64,000 nt of DNA from Phoronis australis (Eukaryota > Phoronida > Phoronidae): the NCBI GenBank assembly GCA_002633005.1, contig NMRA01000425.1, positions 12,230 through 76,229 on the forward strand, in the 5' to 3' direction. The notes beneath the pieces are model-generated. The model did no database searches and had not been told where the DNA came from. It was given only the letters and a program-made list of their open reading frames with translations. Of this stretch, positions 24,090-36,036 are shown in pieces. Each line of letters starts with the position of its first letter. Position 1 is the stretch's first letter. Both the position numbers and the translations under genes were made by a program.

Positions 24090-24810
24090 TTGCAGTATGG
24101 CGGAAACAAACTACAACTGTTTCATACAAGAAATCCCTATTGCTCCTCCTTGCATTTACAGCCGTATTTGTCAACGTCAAAACGTTGCATTTTAAATGGA
24201 AATTGCTAATTTTTGGTTTCCAGGCGAATGTGTGTAGGCTTCCTATGTGTCATCCGGGGTATTAACGTTTCACGACCAAAATGATATTTATGTTGAATGA
24301 TATTAACTTCGTGAAAATATAGTAGCTTTCACACCGGAGCTACAAGACCGTAAAATATGTTGTATTTTGTGATTATACGGGTTCGAGTCGAAAAGACGTG
24401 TCCATGTAATCGCGGTTTTATGATTCGGAACTTCGCTGAATGTTGTCGTTGTTCAGTTCGATTTGAAATGTATTGTAATTTATTGACGGCTTTATGTTAC
24501 ATATTAAGTACACTCTCTGCCTCATTGCTTGTTGTGAAACTTGAACCTTCTTGAATTTGTTTATCAAATAGCTTTTACACTGGACATTTTTACCGATGAA
24601 AGTACACCTAAACGTGAATTTACCAAAAAATACCAGTCAATCTGATCTTGGCTGATCTACTTATTGACGATGCTAACGTGAACGTTATTCATTTTGAACA
24701 TAACAAAATGTCTAGATAAAATCGTCAGATTCACTTTATTTAGTATATAAGTGCCATTGTTTTGTTGACATCAAAGGGCAAAAATAACATTTTTGTAATG
24801 CGTAGCAATG
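24090..24810. repeat. 3'-flank block of the gene unit, copy 2
   Basis: Collinear with 5560-6180 and 61960-62660. It shows the same GTGTCATCCGGGGTATTA and GGTTCGAGTCGAAAAGACGT strings, and lies at a similar distance from the last exon of gene 2 as copy 1 does from gene 1. Confidence 0.8.
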
Positions 24811-24904
24811 GAAATTGTAGCTCTAAATTTATATGTTATGTATGGTTTTTAATCATCTGTCACGCAGGTTGAAAATTCTCTGAATGTTGGTTTTGGGAAA
24901 TCAA

Positions 24905-25775
24905 TGGTATCGCTGATTTTGACCGCAGTGAGAGATTTTCCCGGAATAGAATGTTCAGCTTCTAAATTTAACCAATGAAAAATTCATCACAAGAATTATA
25001 TTCACGCAGAAAACTTAAATATATTTAAGTTTTCAAATGTGAATGGTATTTAACAGCACATAAATTTCTTGCTTTTTAATTCTTAATTGCGTGTAGTTTA
25101 AGCCGTGTCGTGGGCGCCGTATTATTCTCACTGATGTTCACAGATGTAACGTGCTTTGTCGCTGCATTCCTTGCTTTGCAGGTTCTGTGTACTGGGATTG
25201 AAAACCTCGCATGCCGCATCTGAAAAAGTGGCAACAATCACGTGGTACATGTATGAGTAATACAGTAACAATGAGAAGTTTGAGTTGCCGATTACTTACA
25301 TGTACTTGAATGCACCACAACTCTTGGTGTTGGTGNNNNNNNNNNNNTGATTTTGACCGCAGTGAGAGATTTTCCCGGAATAAAATGTTCAGCTTCTAAA
25401 TTTAACCAATGAAAAATTCATCACAAGAATTATATTCACGCAGAAAACTTAAATATATTTAAGTTTTCAAATGTGAATGGTATTTAACAGCACATAAATT
25501 TCTTGCTTTTTAATTCTTAATTGCGTGTAGTTTAAGCCGTGTCGTGGGTGCCGTATTATTCTCACTGATTTTCACAGATGTAACGTGCTTTGTCGCTGCA
25601 TTCCTTGCTTTGCAGGTTCTGTGTACTGGGATTGAAAACCTCGCATGCCGCATCTGAAAAAGTGGCAACAATCACGTGGTACATGTATGAGTAATACAGT
25701 AACAGTCAGAAGTTTGAGTTGCCGATTAGTTACATGTACTTGAATGCACCACAACTCTTGGTGTTGGTGAAAGAA
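24905..25775. repeat. Near-identical direct repeat across an assembly gap
   Basis: Bases 24905-25335 and 25348-25775 are almost the same, with only a handful of differences, for example GGGCGCC against GGGTGCC. They flank a run of 12 Ns (25336-25347). Each half contains a copy of the gene 2 last exon. This is the usual appearance of contig ends that overlap but were not merged. Confidence 0.9.
25128..25219 (-). other. Second copy of the gene 2 last exon
   Basis: Ninety-two bases start after a TTTTTCAG acceptor and encode AACEVFNPSTQN, ECSDKARYICE then HQ and a stop. The copy at 25653-25562 differs by EN instead of EH. It is probably an allele or assembly duplicate rather than an alternative exon. 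Confidence 0.7.
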
Positions 25776-28198
25776 ATTTGTTGCTTGACCTTGACATATA
25801 TTTTAAATAATAAATAACATTCTGAGTACAACAGAGTGTATGTGATCGTTTGCCCGAGCGGCACTAATACAAATTTCGTTCAGACAGATAGTTGGCATAT
25901 TTAGGGAGACAAGGTCTCGCCTCTTAGGAAACGACCGAAACAAATGCAGCCGATATGTCACTTGAACGAGATTTGTAGGGGCTACGCAAACATGTGACTT
26001 CAGAAAATAGTAATTCGTCCCCCATTTTTCCTCAGAAATGTGTGACCCCCCTTACATCTAACTTTAATCCGCCTGTAAAATACAAATCATGAAATTTAAT
26101 TTATAATCAGCAACTAATTTGCTTGGTTCTCCAAAATTAAGCAAGCTGAACCGCATGATCACGTGACTCATAAACGAGGAGTTTTTCTTTATTTTAATTT
26201 AGAACGTGAAGTTAATTTGACAACACAGTGGTATTGTATAGTGAGTCAGCTAGCAATATGTGAATGAATTTCTTGTCGAACGCCTACACTTAAAAGATAC
26301 AAATTAAATTGCATACTTATTCTGTTTATTTAAAAACGCAGCTTTTAAAAAACGTCATTGCTACAGTTTGTTTGTTGCACGTGTTACCAATAATTATGTT
26401 GAAAAAGATTATTATTACTAAATACCTATCTACAAAGCGGAAAATTCATAGGAGGCAACTTTTGAAAGGAGGACAAAAGGTAAATTCTTACCAACAACAT
26501 TCCACACCTCAACATCGGTCCATTTAACATTGCGTCCACAGCCGAGTTCTCCATTGTAGGTAGATTTACTGCATCTGCCGTTAGACGGGAAATACTTGTT
26601 GCTACTGTCATACGAGTGGCTACCATAGAAGAACAACAGGTCGATACCTCCGCCAAAGAATGGGCCATGTTTGTAATGATCGCGCAGGGCGTTTTCTCGA
26701 AACCAGTACTGGCTGTACCTGACTGATGTGCATCCTTGTCTGCACAGCCGAAACACGAAAGCGTTGCTGTCCTTCTTGTAGTCGTTGACACTTGCCCAGG
26801 AGACAGAGGCATAACCACCGAAAGTGGTTCCGCTCGTTGAATCTTTCCCAATAGAGATGGTTGGGCCCTTATTGTTGCATCTGCTGTGAAATACTGAAGG
26901 CTTCATACCGTCACGTGTTGCCCGGTACAGGAGCTTGAATGTCTTTCCCGGGAACCATTCTCTCAGTAAAGCTACGTGGTCTGTAGTCAATAAGTTTGAA
27001 CTAAGAATGGCTCCCATGCCTAAAATTCAAGAGTATCATACAAACACGGAGTTTCATCCATGTTTTCAAGGTGACAGCGCAGTTTTGGCTAATGGAATTA
27101 TAACATTAAAAATGGCAGAAACCAAAATGTTAGTTTACGATTTTGTCACATGAACAGCAAAAAATGAGTCACAATTAATGAAACGTGAAACCTGGGTAGT
27201 TTATTCATGAATGAATCCAAGGTAAAAGAATACTGGTAAAAACTACAGACTGTTAACACTTACTTGTCTGAAGCTTAAAGTAAGATAGTGCTATCATGTA
27301 AGATGATGGGATTTTGAAATAAGCACAACTAAGGATCATGCAACTTATAGAGTGGAATAAACTAAATCGCTTCTGAAAATTGGCATTTAACGCCATTGAC
27401 ATTAATACCTTTTCCCGTATCTTTCCCACCAGCCCATATGATGTCGTCTGTTTTCAACGATTCTTGACCAAGGAGAGATCTCAAGCCATGAGAATCCATT
27501 GAAACTACGTGAGAATTGTCTTCAAGGCATTTTCTTATCGCGGTTTCCCAATCCACTGATGTGTTGCTCAGTTTGAAACACGAATGTCCAAAGTAACGAT
27601 ATTGACTTGAGCAGTACAATTTGCTTAAAATGCGTTCAAAGGAGATCGATGACATTTCTCGTTGACTTATCACTTCCTGTTGTAACTCGGTAGCATTAAA
27701 TGAAATGGACTTTCGTAGTTTCTTGTGAGAGCGATTCATAGTTCTTAAAATCGTTGAATGAAATTCCCGATTTTTACGTCCTTCTTCAATGCTTTTGTTT
27801 TGCATTCCTTCAAGCTTCGTTTGAAAGTGAGTTATGCTTTTTAGAACAGCCGCCTGAAAAATTCGGTCCTTAAGTCTTTCTGCGTTGCTACTGTTTCGCA
27901 TTTCTTCAAGCTCTGTTTGAAAGCAACCCAATGCTTTTAGAATGGTCGATTGAAAATCCTGGTTCTTAAGTTGCTCTTCGTTGCTACTGTTTCGCATTTC
28001 TTCATGCTTAGGTTGAAAGTGAGTTACGTTCTTTCGAACAGTCGATTGAAAATCCCGGTTGCTTTTTTCTTCGTTTTCCAGCAAAGAGATGACAGAATCT
28101 TCGGCAACAGACCTCTTCGTGGCAGCCGAAATCGCCTGGAGGGATGCAACTACATGGCACAGCACAACGATGACTACCAGGAGATTAGCGTAGAACAT
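25562..28198 (-). CDS. Gene 2: secreted C-type lectin-like protein with nested TLDc domain
   Basis: Three exons: 28198-27409, 27019-26492 and 25653-25562, all joined in phase 1, giving about 469 residues. Exon 1 encodes a signal peptide (NLLVVIVVLCHVVASLQ), then four tandem units of about 32 residues beginning N/D-R-x-F-Q (residues 48-160) with heptad-like spacing. The C-type lectin first half follows (YRYFGHSCFKLS, DWETAIRKC, HVVSMDS). Exon 2 is a full TLDc domain (TFKLLYRATRDGM, CNNKGPTISI, FGGYASVSW, TDVEVW). Exon 3 ends ECSDKARYICE. The four repeat units make it the longest member, against one in gene 1 and three in gene 4. NSS and NKS sites in the repeats suit N-glycosylation. No lesion is seen. 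The start at 28198 is used because the upstream ATG seen in genes 3-5 is followed here by a stop. Confidence 0.85.
26492..27019 (-). other. TLDc exon of gene 2 (phase 1-1)
   Basis: The exon is 528 bases (2 + 175 codons + 1), preceded by the acceptor TTTTAG and followed by the donor GTAAGA. It has the same borders and phases as the gene 1 exon; the only length changes are in-frame. Confidence 0.85.
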
Positions 28199-30256
28199 TT
28201 CTGATCATAGATTTATCGACATAGACGTGCACAGTTAAACCGTTTTCCAACAACAAATAGCAACAAATGTCCTGACTTGTAGAGCGTTTCTCAAGGTTGT
28301 GAATGTGACGTAGACATAACATTTCTTGATAAGGTGAACGTTGATACTAAAGTGAAATGTTTTTCTTGTGTGAGAAACACTGAGATTAGATAAGTCCATG
28401 AATATGGTCAATAGTTTATGTGCAAGATACAGCGAAACGCATACACGTACGTACATGTACGTTGACACGCATACCAACAAACCACTGAGAGTAATCCCTG
28501 ATGTTTTGCATAAAAGTCCTCATGTTTTTAAATAAGCGATCTCAGTGTACTGGGAGGGAAAATTTTTAAAGCGTTCCTACAGTGAATTTTTGCACTTTTT
28601 GAGGTTCTAGACCGTGTATGAAATTAACTTTATAGTTTATGGGTATTGAACCTAGTGTTAATTTCAACTGTTACGTAATTGATGGAAATTATGAAATTAA
28701 CCTTACTGTATTATTCACCCAGAACGATATTAGAATTCACGAGGGACTTTTGTTAACTTATAGTGACTGGTCGTATTGCATTAGGAGCACCAGCTGCCAC
28801 CTGGTGGTGTTAAGATGTACTTCCAGTTCAAAGTGGTAAACAGAAGGACCTGTAAACAGATTATTCGCTTGTTTAGTATGACGTTATTTTTGAAGATTTT
28901 GACCCGGTCAAATAAAACTAAGATGCAAAAATTTAAAAACTAGAATAATAATTAAGCCACACTTATGTATCGCTGTATATTTGTGAGGTCTTGGAAAATT
29001 ATTACCCCATTAATTATGGACTTGCTCTTTCTCAACTCTTCGGGAGCATACAGTAAGTGCAAGAGTTGTTGTTTCAATCCAAAAACACAATTGTGTTAGC
29101 AATTCATGTGTTTCCAAGACCTGCAAAAACTTTGAAAACATGATGTGACTGAGTAGTTCTATTACTATTTGTGGGTCCACGGCTCCTTGATAGCAGCTTA
29201 TACGTCATCACTAAACACCCGAATAACATTTTGTTGGATGATGAGCGTTCTTATTTTATGTTACAGCATCACGGGGAAACAGAATGCAGTAAACGTCGCG
29301 TAAGCCGGTTCAACCAGAACGAGATATGTCATGTCAGATCATCTACCAATGTCATGATGTACCACTGAGCGTCTCTGCTGACTAGTGAAATATGCAACTA
29401 CAATGTAGTTTTTGTTTGTTTTACTCCAATTAACGACTCACATGCTCTGTTGTGCCCTGCTTTCTCGAGCCAATCGCCCTCATTGTCGGGTTAGGTCGGG
29501 TTAAACCCTATCCCATTTGTACTCTAGCTCATTGTTCATGTCGAACTCGTTTTCAAGATCTTGCCTGAACTTTTCAAACGCAACGATTGGTGACAAGTAA
29601 AAGACACCAAGTTTAAAGACTTGCGTATATCATAAGCATACTTCTCTATCGTGCCATCTATTTTAAGAGTATCTGTCAAAACAGTGCGCCAGAATGTACA
29701 AGAACCATGCCATCTATGGAATCGCTTGATGATCATTTAATTGCAATAAAGCAAATCAGTCAGAGTTGTCAATATGTATCTCTACACTAGACTAATGCCA
29801 AGTTTAAGCTGCTGTGAAGCCTGTGTTCTATCCATGAAACAAGCTAATAATTCGTAACTGTTAACTCTCAGTTCTAGGAAAGCCTTGAAATCACGTCCAG
29901 TTTAACAAAAGAAATTCTTAGACCTAGTTCTAAAACTGTAAGTTCACAAAGTAAAAAATTGATTTTTGTAACTGAAGGCGAGTGTTTTGAATTTTTGAAA
30001 ACCGGTTATCGTCTGTTTTACAGTTGCCGGTTGGCGCTGGGTTTGGGTAACTCGAGGGCTGTGGGGAAAACATCCGTTCAACCGCGAATTGTAAAATCCA
30101 GTTAGTTACGCAATGAGGCTAATCAAACACTTAACTTCTGGTGGTGTCACTAAAACAAACAATTTAATTCAGTAAAAGTGAATACTTTCAGACCTCTGTA
30201 GAACTTTATTTTGACATTAAACCAACCTGCCAGTAATTAGATCACATGACATCGTT
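28199..30256. other. Spacer between gene 2 and gene 3
   Basis: No intact gene. Patches resemble the large direct repeat: 28760-28835 and 29270-29340 match 13000-13210 (CTGCCACCTGGTGGTGTT, GGTTCAACCAGAACGAGATA), and 29880-30230 matches 14940-15350. The spacer and the upstream region of gene 1 therefore descend from one duplicated block. Confidence 0.55.
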
Positions 30257-31138
30257 TTAGGAAAAGATAGAACAAATAGAAGGCACATCCACAGCACACG
30301 GTCTGATCTCCATTCTTTGGTTATCAGAGTTGAAGGTGAGACAGGAATCTGAAAGTTAATTTATGTAAAATAGTAACCTCTAATGGTATAATATTATTAT
30401 ACAGTTATTGCAATTACTCAAATCATTCACCAACTTAACACGTCATGTATTTTGGCATTTTACATCGCATTTCGTCAGCTAAAATGACCTTAACGTAAAT
30501 TTTTCAAAACCCATATCATTCGCAAAATCACTAGTTGTAGTCGACAATATATCAATACATTTTTGCCATTGCCTCATTGAAATGAAGCCATCGCTAACGC
30601 GGTAATTACTCTACTATACACATCGGACCTTACATCTGTTTCCTTATTAAACGGACCTCTTGGGAACAGATCGAACGACCAAGTACAAGATGCCGTGAAA
30701 AGGGCCTCCTGGCAATCAATGCGGGAAGTGTAGATATCTACTGGTGAAGTTCAACATGCCTTGAAACTGGTGGAGTTTTTAATGAAAGGAAGAGTGCCGG
30801 TACTAATAAGAACAATGATGACAATGAGAATTATGATAATAGTGTGGTATAACACAAGAATGCACACAAAATGCCATCGTCATCTTTAATTGAGAAACAA
30901 CCGGTTCTTTGTTGGTAAAACACGATCACGTAAAACACGTACTGAGATGACGGAAATTTCCAACACGTCCGTAATTCACTAGAGGCAGTAAAAGTGTCTA
31001 ACACCCTACCTCAAAAATGGTGGATTTGATTGAGATGAAATTTTCGGATACACTACTTGATGTAGTGATTTCCAAAGGTGTGTTAAATGTTATCTTAAAT
31101 GGTTTCATTTTTCACATGAACAGCCAAAAATGGAGTCG

Positions 31139-32110
31139 ATAACATTTTGCCATTTCTGGACGTGTTAGTAGAGCGTGAGGGTACCTCAGTGATAACATCA
31201 GTATTTCATAAGAAGACTTACACAGGACTGTACACTTGTTTTCATAGCTTCACATCCTTTGTTTATAAAGTAGGTCTCATAAAGACGCTAATAGACAGGG
31301 TATATCGCATTAACAACACTTGGGCTAGATTTGATTCTAATATCAAAGAACTTACAACGAATTTGCAAAAGAATGGCTATCCCCTAGAATTAGTCAATAG
31401 GGTACTGAAAGCAAGACTCCAACGTAACCCTGATGATGTTCATCCTGTAGACAAAACTAACTACAAGTACTTTAAAATACCCTATGTTGGGTTTTACGCC
31501 AAAATTGCTCAACGAAAACTCAACAAATTGGTGAATGATTACTGTGTGAACTTAAGAGTTGTATTAACATTCAAGTCTCTAAAACTGTCGAGTTTATTTA
31601 ACCCTAAGGACAAAATTTCTATGGGTCTACGGTCCAAGGTTGTATACAAATTTATCTGTGCTGGATGTGGCTCCAGTTATATAGGCGAAACTGTTCGCCA
31701 TTTGAAAACCAGGACCAAGGAACATCTAAATTCTGACAGTAATTCACATGTAAATATTCACCTGCAGAGCTCCAATCATTGTTATCAGCAGTGCTCTTTC
31801 AATGACTTTGCAATAATAGACCAGGCAGTAACAACAAAGGAGCTTAAAATTCGTGAGGCTTTACATATCAGTTGGTGCAAGCCCAATCTCAATAGGCAAC
31901 TGACACACCACAGGTTGTCATTGTTGGTATAGTTCATTGTCACTCCCTGTAACTGACTGTATCTGTGCTTCATTACTTGTTGCTGGGCCTAGCTAGGTGG
32001 CCACTGTATTATGACTTCTGAGGATGGTGTTTAATAAATGACACCGAAACATGTCAAGTTTTAAATCCGTTGTTGTTTTCGTGAACATATGCTGTTACTT
32101 GCTATCATGG
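31139..32110 (+). mobile_element. 5'-truncated Penelope-like element with GIY-YIG endonuclease
   Basis: An intact 261-codon frame (31147-31932) starts at LPFLDVLVER, the last reverse transcriptase motif, and continues through a linker to a GIY-YIG nuclease (VVYKFICAGCGSSYIGETVR, KTRTKEH, IREALHI, KPNLNRQ). The rest of the reverse transcriptase is missing, typical of Penelope-like insertions. The 3' end carries CTGAGGA, a 5-bp stem and GAAA (32018-32049). Its borders are inferred from where the gene 3 intron loses and regains similarity to the other paralogs. Confidence 0.8.
32018..32055 (+). ncRNA. Hammerhead-like motif at the Penelope 3' end
   Basis: CTGAGGA, then T, GGTGT, a 10-base loop, ACACC and GAAA. 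The CUGANGA...GAAA pattern around a helix is the core of hammerhead ribozymes, which are known in some Penelope-like elements. The extra U before the helix and the lack of an obvious stem III make self-cleavage doubtful. Confidence 0.3.
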
Positions 32111-32652
32111 AGAAGTCACTTAAAACCTAAGTAGTTTATTCATCAACAGAGCGAACATAACCGAAAATACCGCAGGTAAAAACAACATACAGCTAACACT
32201 TACTTAATATAGTGTATACAGTTAATATTTGTTCTAAAATGATGGGATTCTGAAATACGCACAAGCGTTAACTTGGTGATCATAAATCGTATAGAGTGAA
32301 AGATTTCTTTACCCAAGATGCTCCTGAAAAACACTTGCATTTCTTCAAGATCATGGTTTTTAAAACAGTCGATTGGAAAATCCGGTTGCTTTTTTCATTC
32401 TCGTTCAGTAAAGAGATGACAGATTCTTCGAAAACAGATCTCTTCGCCGCAGCCGACGTTGCTTGGAGAGATGCGACTTCATGACACAGCCCAACGATGA
32501 CTACTAGGAGATTAGAGTTGAACATTTTTGCTGATGAGTTTATCGACATGAACACGTGCAGCTGGACCGTTTCACAACACTAACTGGGAACAAATGTCCT
32601 CAACCTCAAATGTAAAACATCACTAGAGCTTGTCAAAATGACAGGAACCTAT

Positions 32653-32680
32653 TATCAATCAATCAATCAATCAATCAATA
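32653..32680. repeat. (TCAA)n microsatellite
   Basis: Six uninterrupted units of the tetranucleotide lie just left of a LINE relic. Confidence 0.9.
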
Positions 32681-32839
32681 TCATTTATTGTACATCGTGG
32701 GCATTGCCTACACATATACATCAATACACAAATGAATATTCATAGTATTTCCACAGACAGTAGTTCTTCTCTTTAAGTCATGGGGACTCAAGAATACCAT
32801 ATCCACCAGCATGACGTCAAGGACAATTCACTATCTTCA

Positions 32840-33132
32840 AGTTGAGAACCGGCCCCTGCCAGCTGCTCTCCCGCATGCATCGCCAGAAAATATCTCACAC
32901 AAATGAGTGTCCCCGTGGTACTGGCCCTCATACTCCTGAGCATTTACTGCAGAGCTGTCCTCCCTGTACGTTCGATACCCTAAGGCGCCAGACATGGCCC
33001 AGTTCGGTGGAACTTAAAGTAAAACGGTGGGGCCCGACGGTATCATTGTGGCGAACTGCAGACTTCTCCCAGAGGACCAGACTGACCATTTACGCTAGAT
33101 GGCCGGGAACGCTGGAGAAGAAGAGGAAATGA
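32840..33132 (+). pseudogene. LINE C-terminal fragment with zinc-finger-like end
   Basis: The frame RTGPCQLLSRMHRQKIS, NECPRGTGPHTPEHLLQSCP, RRQTWPSSVELK matches the region after RNase H in Jockey/RTE-type LINEs as I know them (CxCG...TxEHxLxxCP). A direct repeat of about 50 bases (GAATATTCA...CTTCTCTTTAA...CATGG) lies on both sides (32733-32782 and 33132-33182). No longer open frame is attached. Confidence 0.55.
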
Positions 33133-33182
33133 ATATTCAGAGTATTTACACAGAGAACAGTTCTCTTCTTAAAGCCATGGCC

Positions 33183-35574
33183 CGTCTGAATATACAATGC
33201 AAAACGATGGATACTGTCATGATGTTTCTGTTGAAATAACCCAAAAAACGCAATATGACACTTTAGGGCAACGTTACCTATTATAAGACGAGCTTACATT
33301 AATACATTTTGCTAAGGCCTGCTGGACCAAGTGGTTAGCTAAAAACATTTGGATGTTAAACATCAAAACTCCTTTGAAGTCAAGCTTTAAACTCGGCGCT
33401 CATTCAACAAAGTCAGTTTTTCAGACCCGGCACTCACTTATTGTCGACTACATGGCGTGTTTGGTAAGTTTTTATAAATGACCATTGTTTCAAACAGTGT
33501 TCGTCACACCTGACATCAAATCCAGACTAGTACAGGATTGGGGTCTGCTAGTAAGATGCGTTTGCATGATTTTAAAGATTTGCAACGCATCCATTTATTA
33601 AATACCAAGCTTTATTGTGACGTGCTTTTAATTAACAATAGGTCATAAACTATGCAGTAAAACAAGGAATTGTGGATAAAATATGCTCATTCACTTAGTC
33701 TTAAATTAAGACCTTCAGCGCTTATGTGTCAAAGCGTTTTAATTGGCTTTTAGACGACGCTTATTCGAGACCGGCACTTATTAAAGGACTGGCACTTATG
33801 GCCGAAAGAACGACAATTAGTAACTCTGTGAATAATTATCGGTGGACATCCACAAAAAATAATAAATGTATAGGTAAAGTCCAGAAACTCGAGAGAGAAA
33901 ATGGGAATCTAAATCACATAGTAAACGCAAACAAGCAACGTATTAGCAACATACATGTAGGAAGAGCTTCTGCAAGTGCATGCGCACCTTAATGGTGGAG
34001 AAACTACCACAATATTCTTCATTTTGCCTGCAATAGACTAACAGCGAACTATCAACTGGGTTAAAATGCAATACAAATGCAAAAAATGGTTTTAAAGCGC
34101 AGAAAACCACCGATGGAATAGACAGTAGGACTACCATTAGTGATATCCAAAGATGAACAAGATCTAAAAGCAGAGCTAAAACAAAACAATTAGAATTTTT
34201 TCGTAAAGACACATCGTCGTTTGATTGAAATCTACTATCCAGAAAATGGCGTGGAGTGTATTCAATGGTTTTACAATCCTGTTGAACTTTATTTATTTTA
34301 ATTCAATTTTAACAAGTAGCAAAATGCGTATAGTAATTTATGACAAAATAGTTTGCGAAATTGTTTAGAAGTGACAACAGCAAAAGCTATTTCAACGTCG
34401 ATTTCACCCCGGGAAAGGTAGTTTAAATATTTCAAGTTATTAAATGTGAAATATTCAACATAATCTGAGTATTAATATTTTTCTGATATGGCAAGTGGCA
34501 AGGCAGGTCAATTGTTCTAGCAGTCGTAGCTAAAGAACTTCTTTCACGGTGTTAAGGAGGACATGTTCCACTGTTTCTATCCTAGAATTGCCTTTTAGTA
34601 AATGCCCCACCCCATCGATTGCCTGCAAGCATGATTTGATACTTGGTGTGTGTCGATTCCCGTGTTCAAGCAGGTTTGACGATGGAAATATTTATAGAGT
34701 CATATATCACTGTTGCATGTCATGGGCAAACAACGCACGAAAATCCTGATAACCGACTTAGAAACTAGACTGGCACATGATATTTGCATGAATGACAGGC
34801 GGAGATAGGCAAGGTTATTGCATATGGCACCTGTGTATATCGCATTGGTAGCGTCAAAACATCCAAATGAACGGCCAAGTCGTTTTACTGTGCATTCACA
34901 GGCTTTCAATAATGCTTCTCACTTGAAACATTGTGGAAAATACTACAAAAAGTCGGTATGCGTGGTGACATCCCCGTAACCTATAATATGGGCAGTATCT
35001 TTTCTTTAACAAAAATGCTGTTGAACATTTTACTTTTTTCAGGGTCCTCTTGATAGTTCAGAATGCATGCATCACACGACCTTGTGTTATAATGAAGGGA
35101 CTCTACCACCGTTTAAAATTCACCGTTAGCACAAGACAAAGAAGTGCAAGGCCGGGATTCTTTTGTGGTAGTTGTGATTGTTTACCTATAAATAATGTCC
35201 TAGCTGCAAGTATTTGAATGCTAGAATGCGGGCGCGTTAGTGGATCACTGGAAACAAAGATTCTCCGATTTCGTCAGTGGGTAGAAAGATGTAATCATGA
35301 CACTTTATGTTACTTAAAATCTAATTATGCATGCAAATCAGGTTAATGATAGATTATAAGATCAAACAAGACTTGCGTGAGTAAGATGAAGTTTGATGGT
35401 AATTTCACTTCGCTCGGGAGACGTTGAGAAACCAAAGCATCAGTAAAAATCTGTAGTCTGAAGAAAATATACACCAAAAACAATACTATCACAAACGCTT
35501 TATTAAGTCAATACTCAACAAACCAACTCATTTGCGTACACTCTTAAACAAAATATCCTCAGAAAAAGTACAGT
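33183..35574. other. Spacer; contains block shared with the gene 5 upstream region
   Basis: No gene is recognised. About 34200-35120 is collinear with about 56230-57090 (shared strings include GCCTGCA..CA..GTTTGATACTTGGTGT and TTAGAAACTAGACTGG). Both blocks lie upstream of a decayed family member (genes 3 and 5), so they belong to the duplicated unit. Confidence 0.55.
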
Positions 35575-36036
35575 CTTTACGAACCGGTTTCTTCCAATCC
35601 TTGCTCTAACCAGCTGTTCTTAGAACGGTAGATGAAGTCACTTTGGCCTTAGCAGCACAAGAAGCTGCCGCAGATCGAGTCGAGTTAGGTGCAAACATAG
35701 TCCTATCAACGCCCGCCTTACATTAAACTGACCCAAATACAACGTGAAGCAGTGGACTTCGGAACAGCTTCATTAATAGCAATTGTACGAGTTGTGGTTC
35801 CTCTCAAATCCAGCGTTTGATACGAGTACTTTCTCAAAAACAATAACCAGAATAGACGCCTGTCTGGTGTAAAATCAGTAAACACAGGTAAACATCAGAT
35901 AAACAGGCTTCCCTGCTCTAGATTGTTTCAATAAATCTACAATAGTAAGGTGATCACGAGGAAAACTAATATCTATATTCCTGACATGAAGCAAGTCTAC
36001 AATTTGAGTACGCTGTCCAGAACGCAACAGCAACAT
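35575..36036 (-). pseudogene. Tyrosine-recombinase retrotransposon (DIRS-type) fragment
   Basis: Minus-strand frames give LLLRSGQRTQIVDLLHVRNI, then LTIVDLLKQSRAGKP, then an NSTRSAAASCAAKAKVT stretch and VLRTAG. This is the catalytic region of the tyrosine recombinases carried by DIRS/Ngaro-type elements: the first Arg is in SGQR, and the His-x-x-Arg box reads N-x-x-R, so the His is lost. Several frameshifts and stops are present. Confidence 0.65.

Larger units (their letters stand above)
30257..32525 (-). pseudogene. Gene 3: deleted family member with a Penelope-like insertion
   Basis: Exon 1 starts at 32525 (an upstream in-frame ATG lies at 32555) with an intact signal peptide (LLVVIVGLCHEVASLQ) and the first 10 residues of a coiled-coil unit (IFQSTVLKTM). 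It then jumps to sequence from just past the usual donor, so the rest of the repeats and the lectin half are deleted. No TLDc exon remains. The intron is interrupted by a Penelope-like element (31139-32110). A last exon (30348-30257, acceptor CTTTCAG) still reads SCLTFNSDNQRMEIRPC, but its end has drifted (VPSICS instead of RYICE). No working lectin or TLDc protein can be made. Confidence 0.8.

Noticed and set aside
32653-32680. CRISPR-like array
   Set aside because: It is a simple tetranucleotide microsatellite in animal DNA, without spacers.
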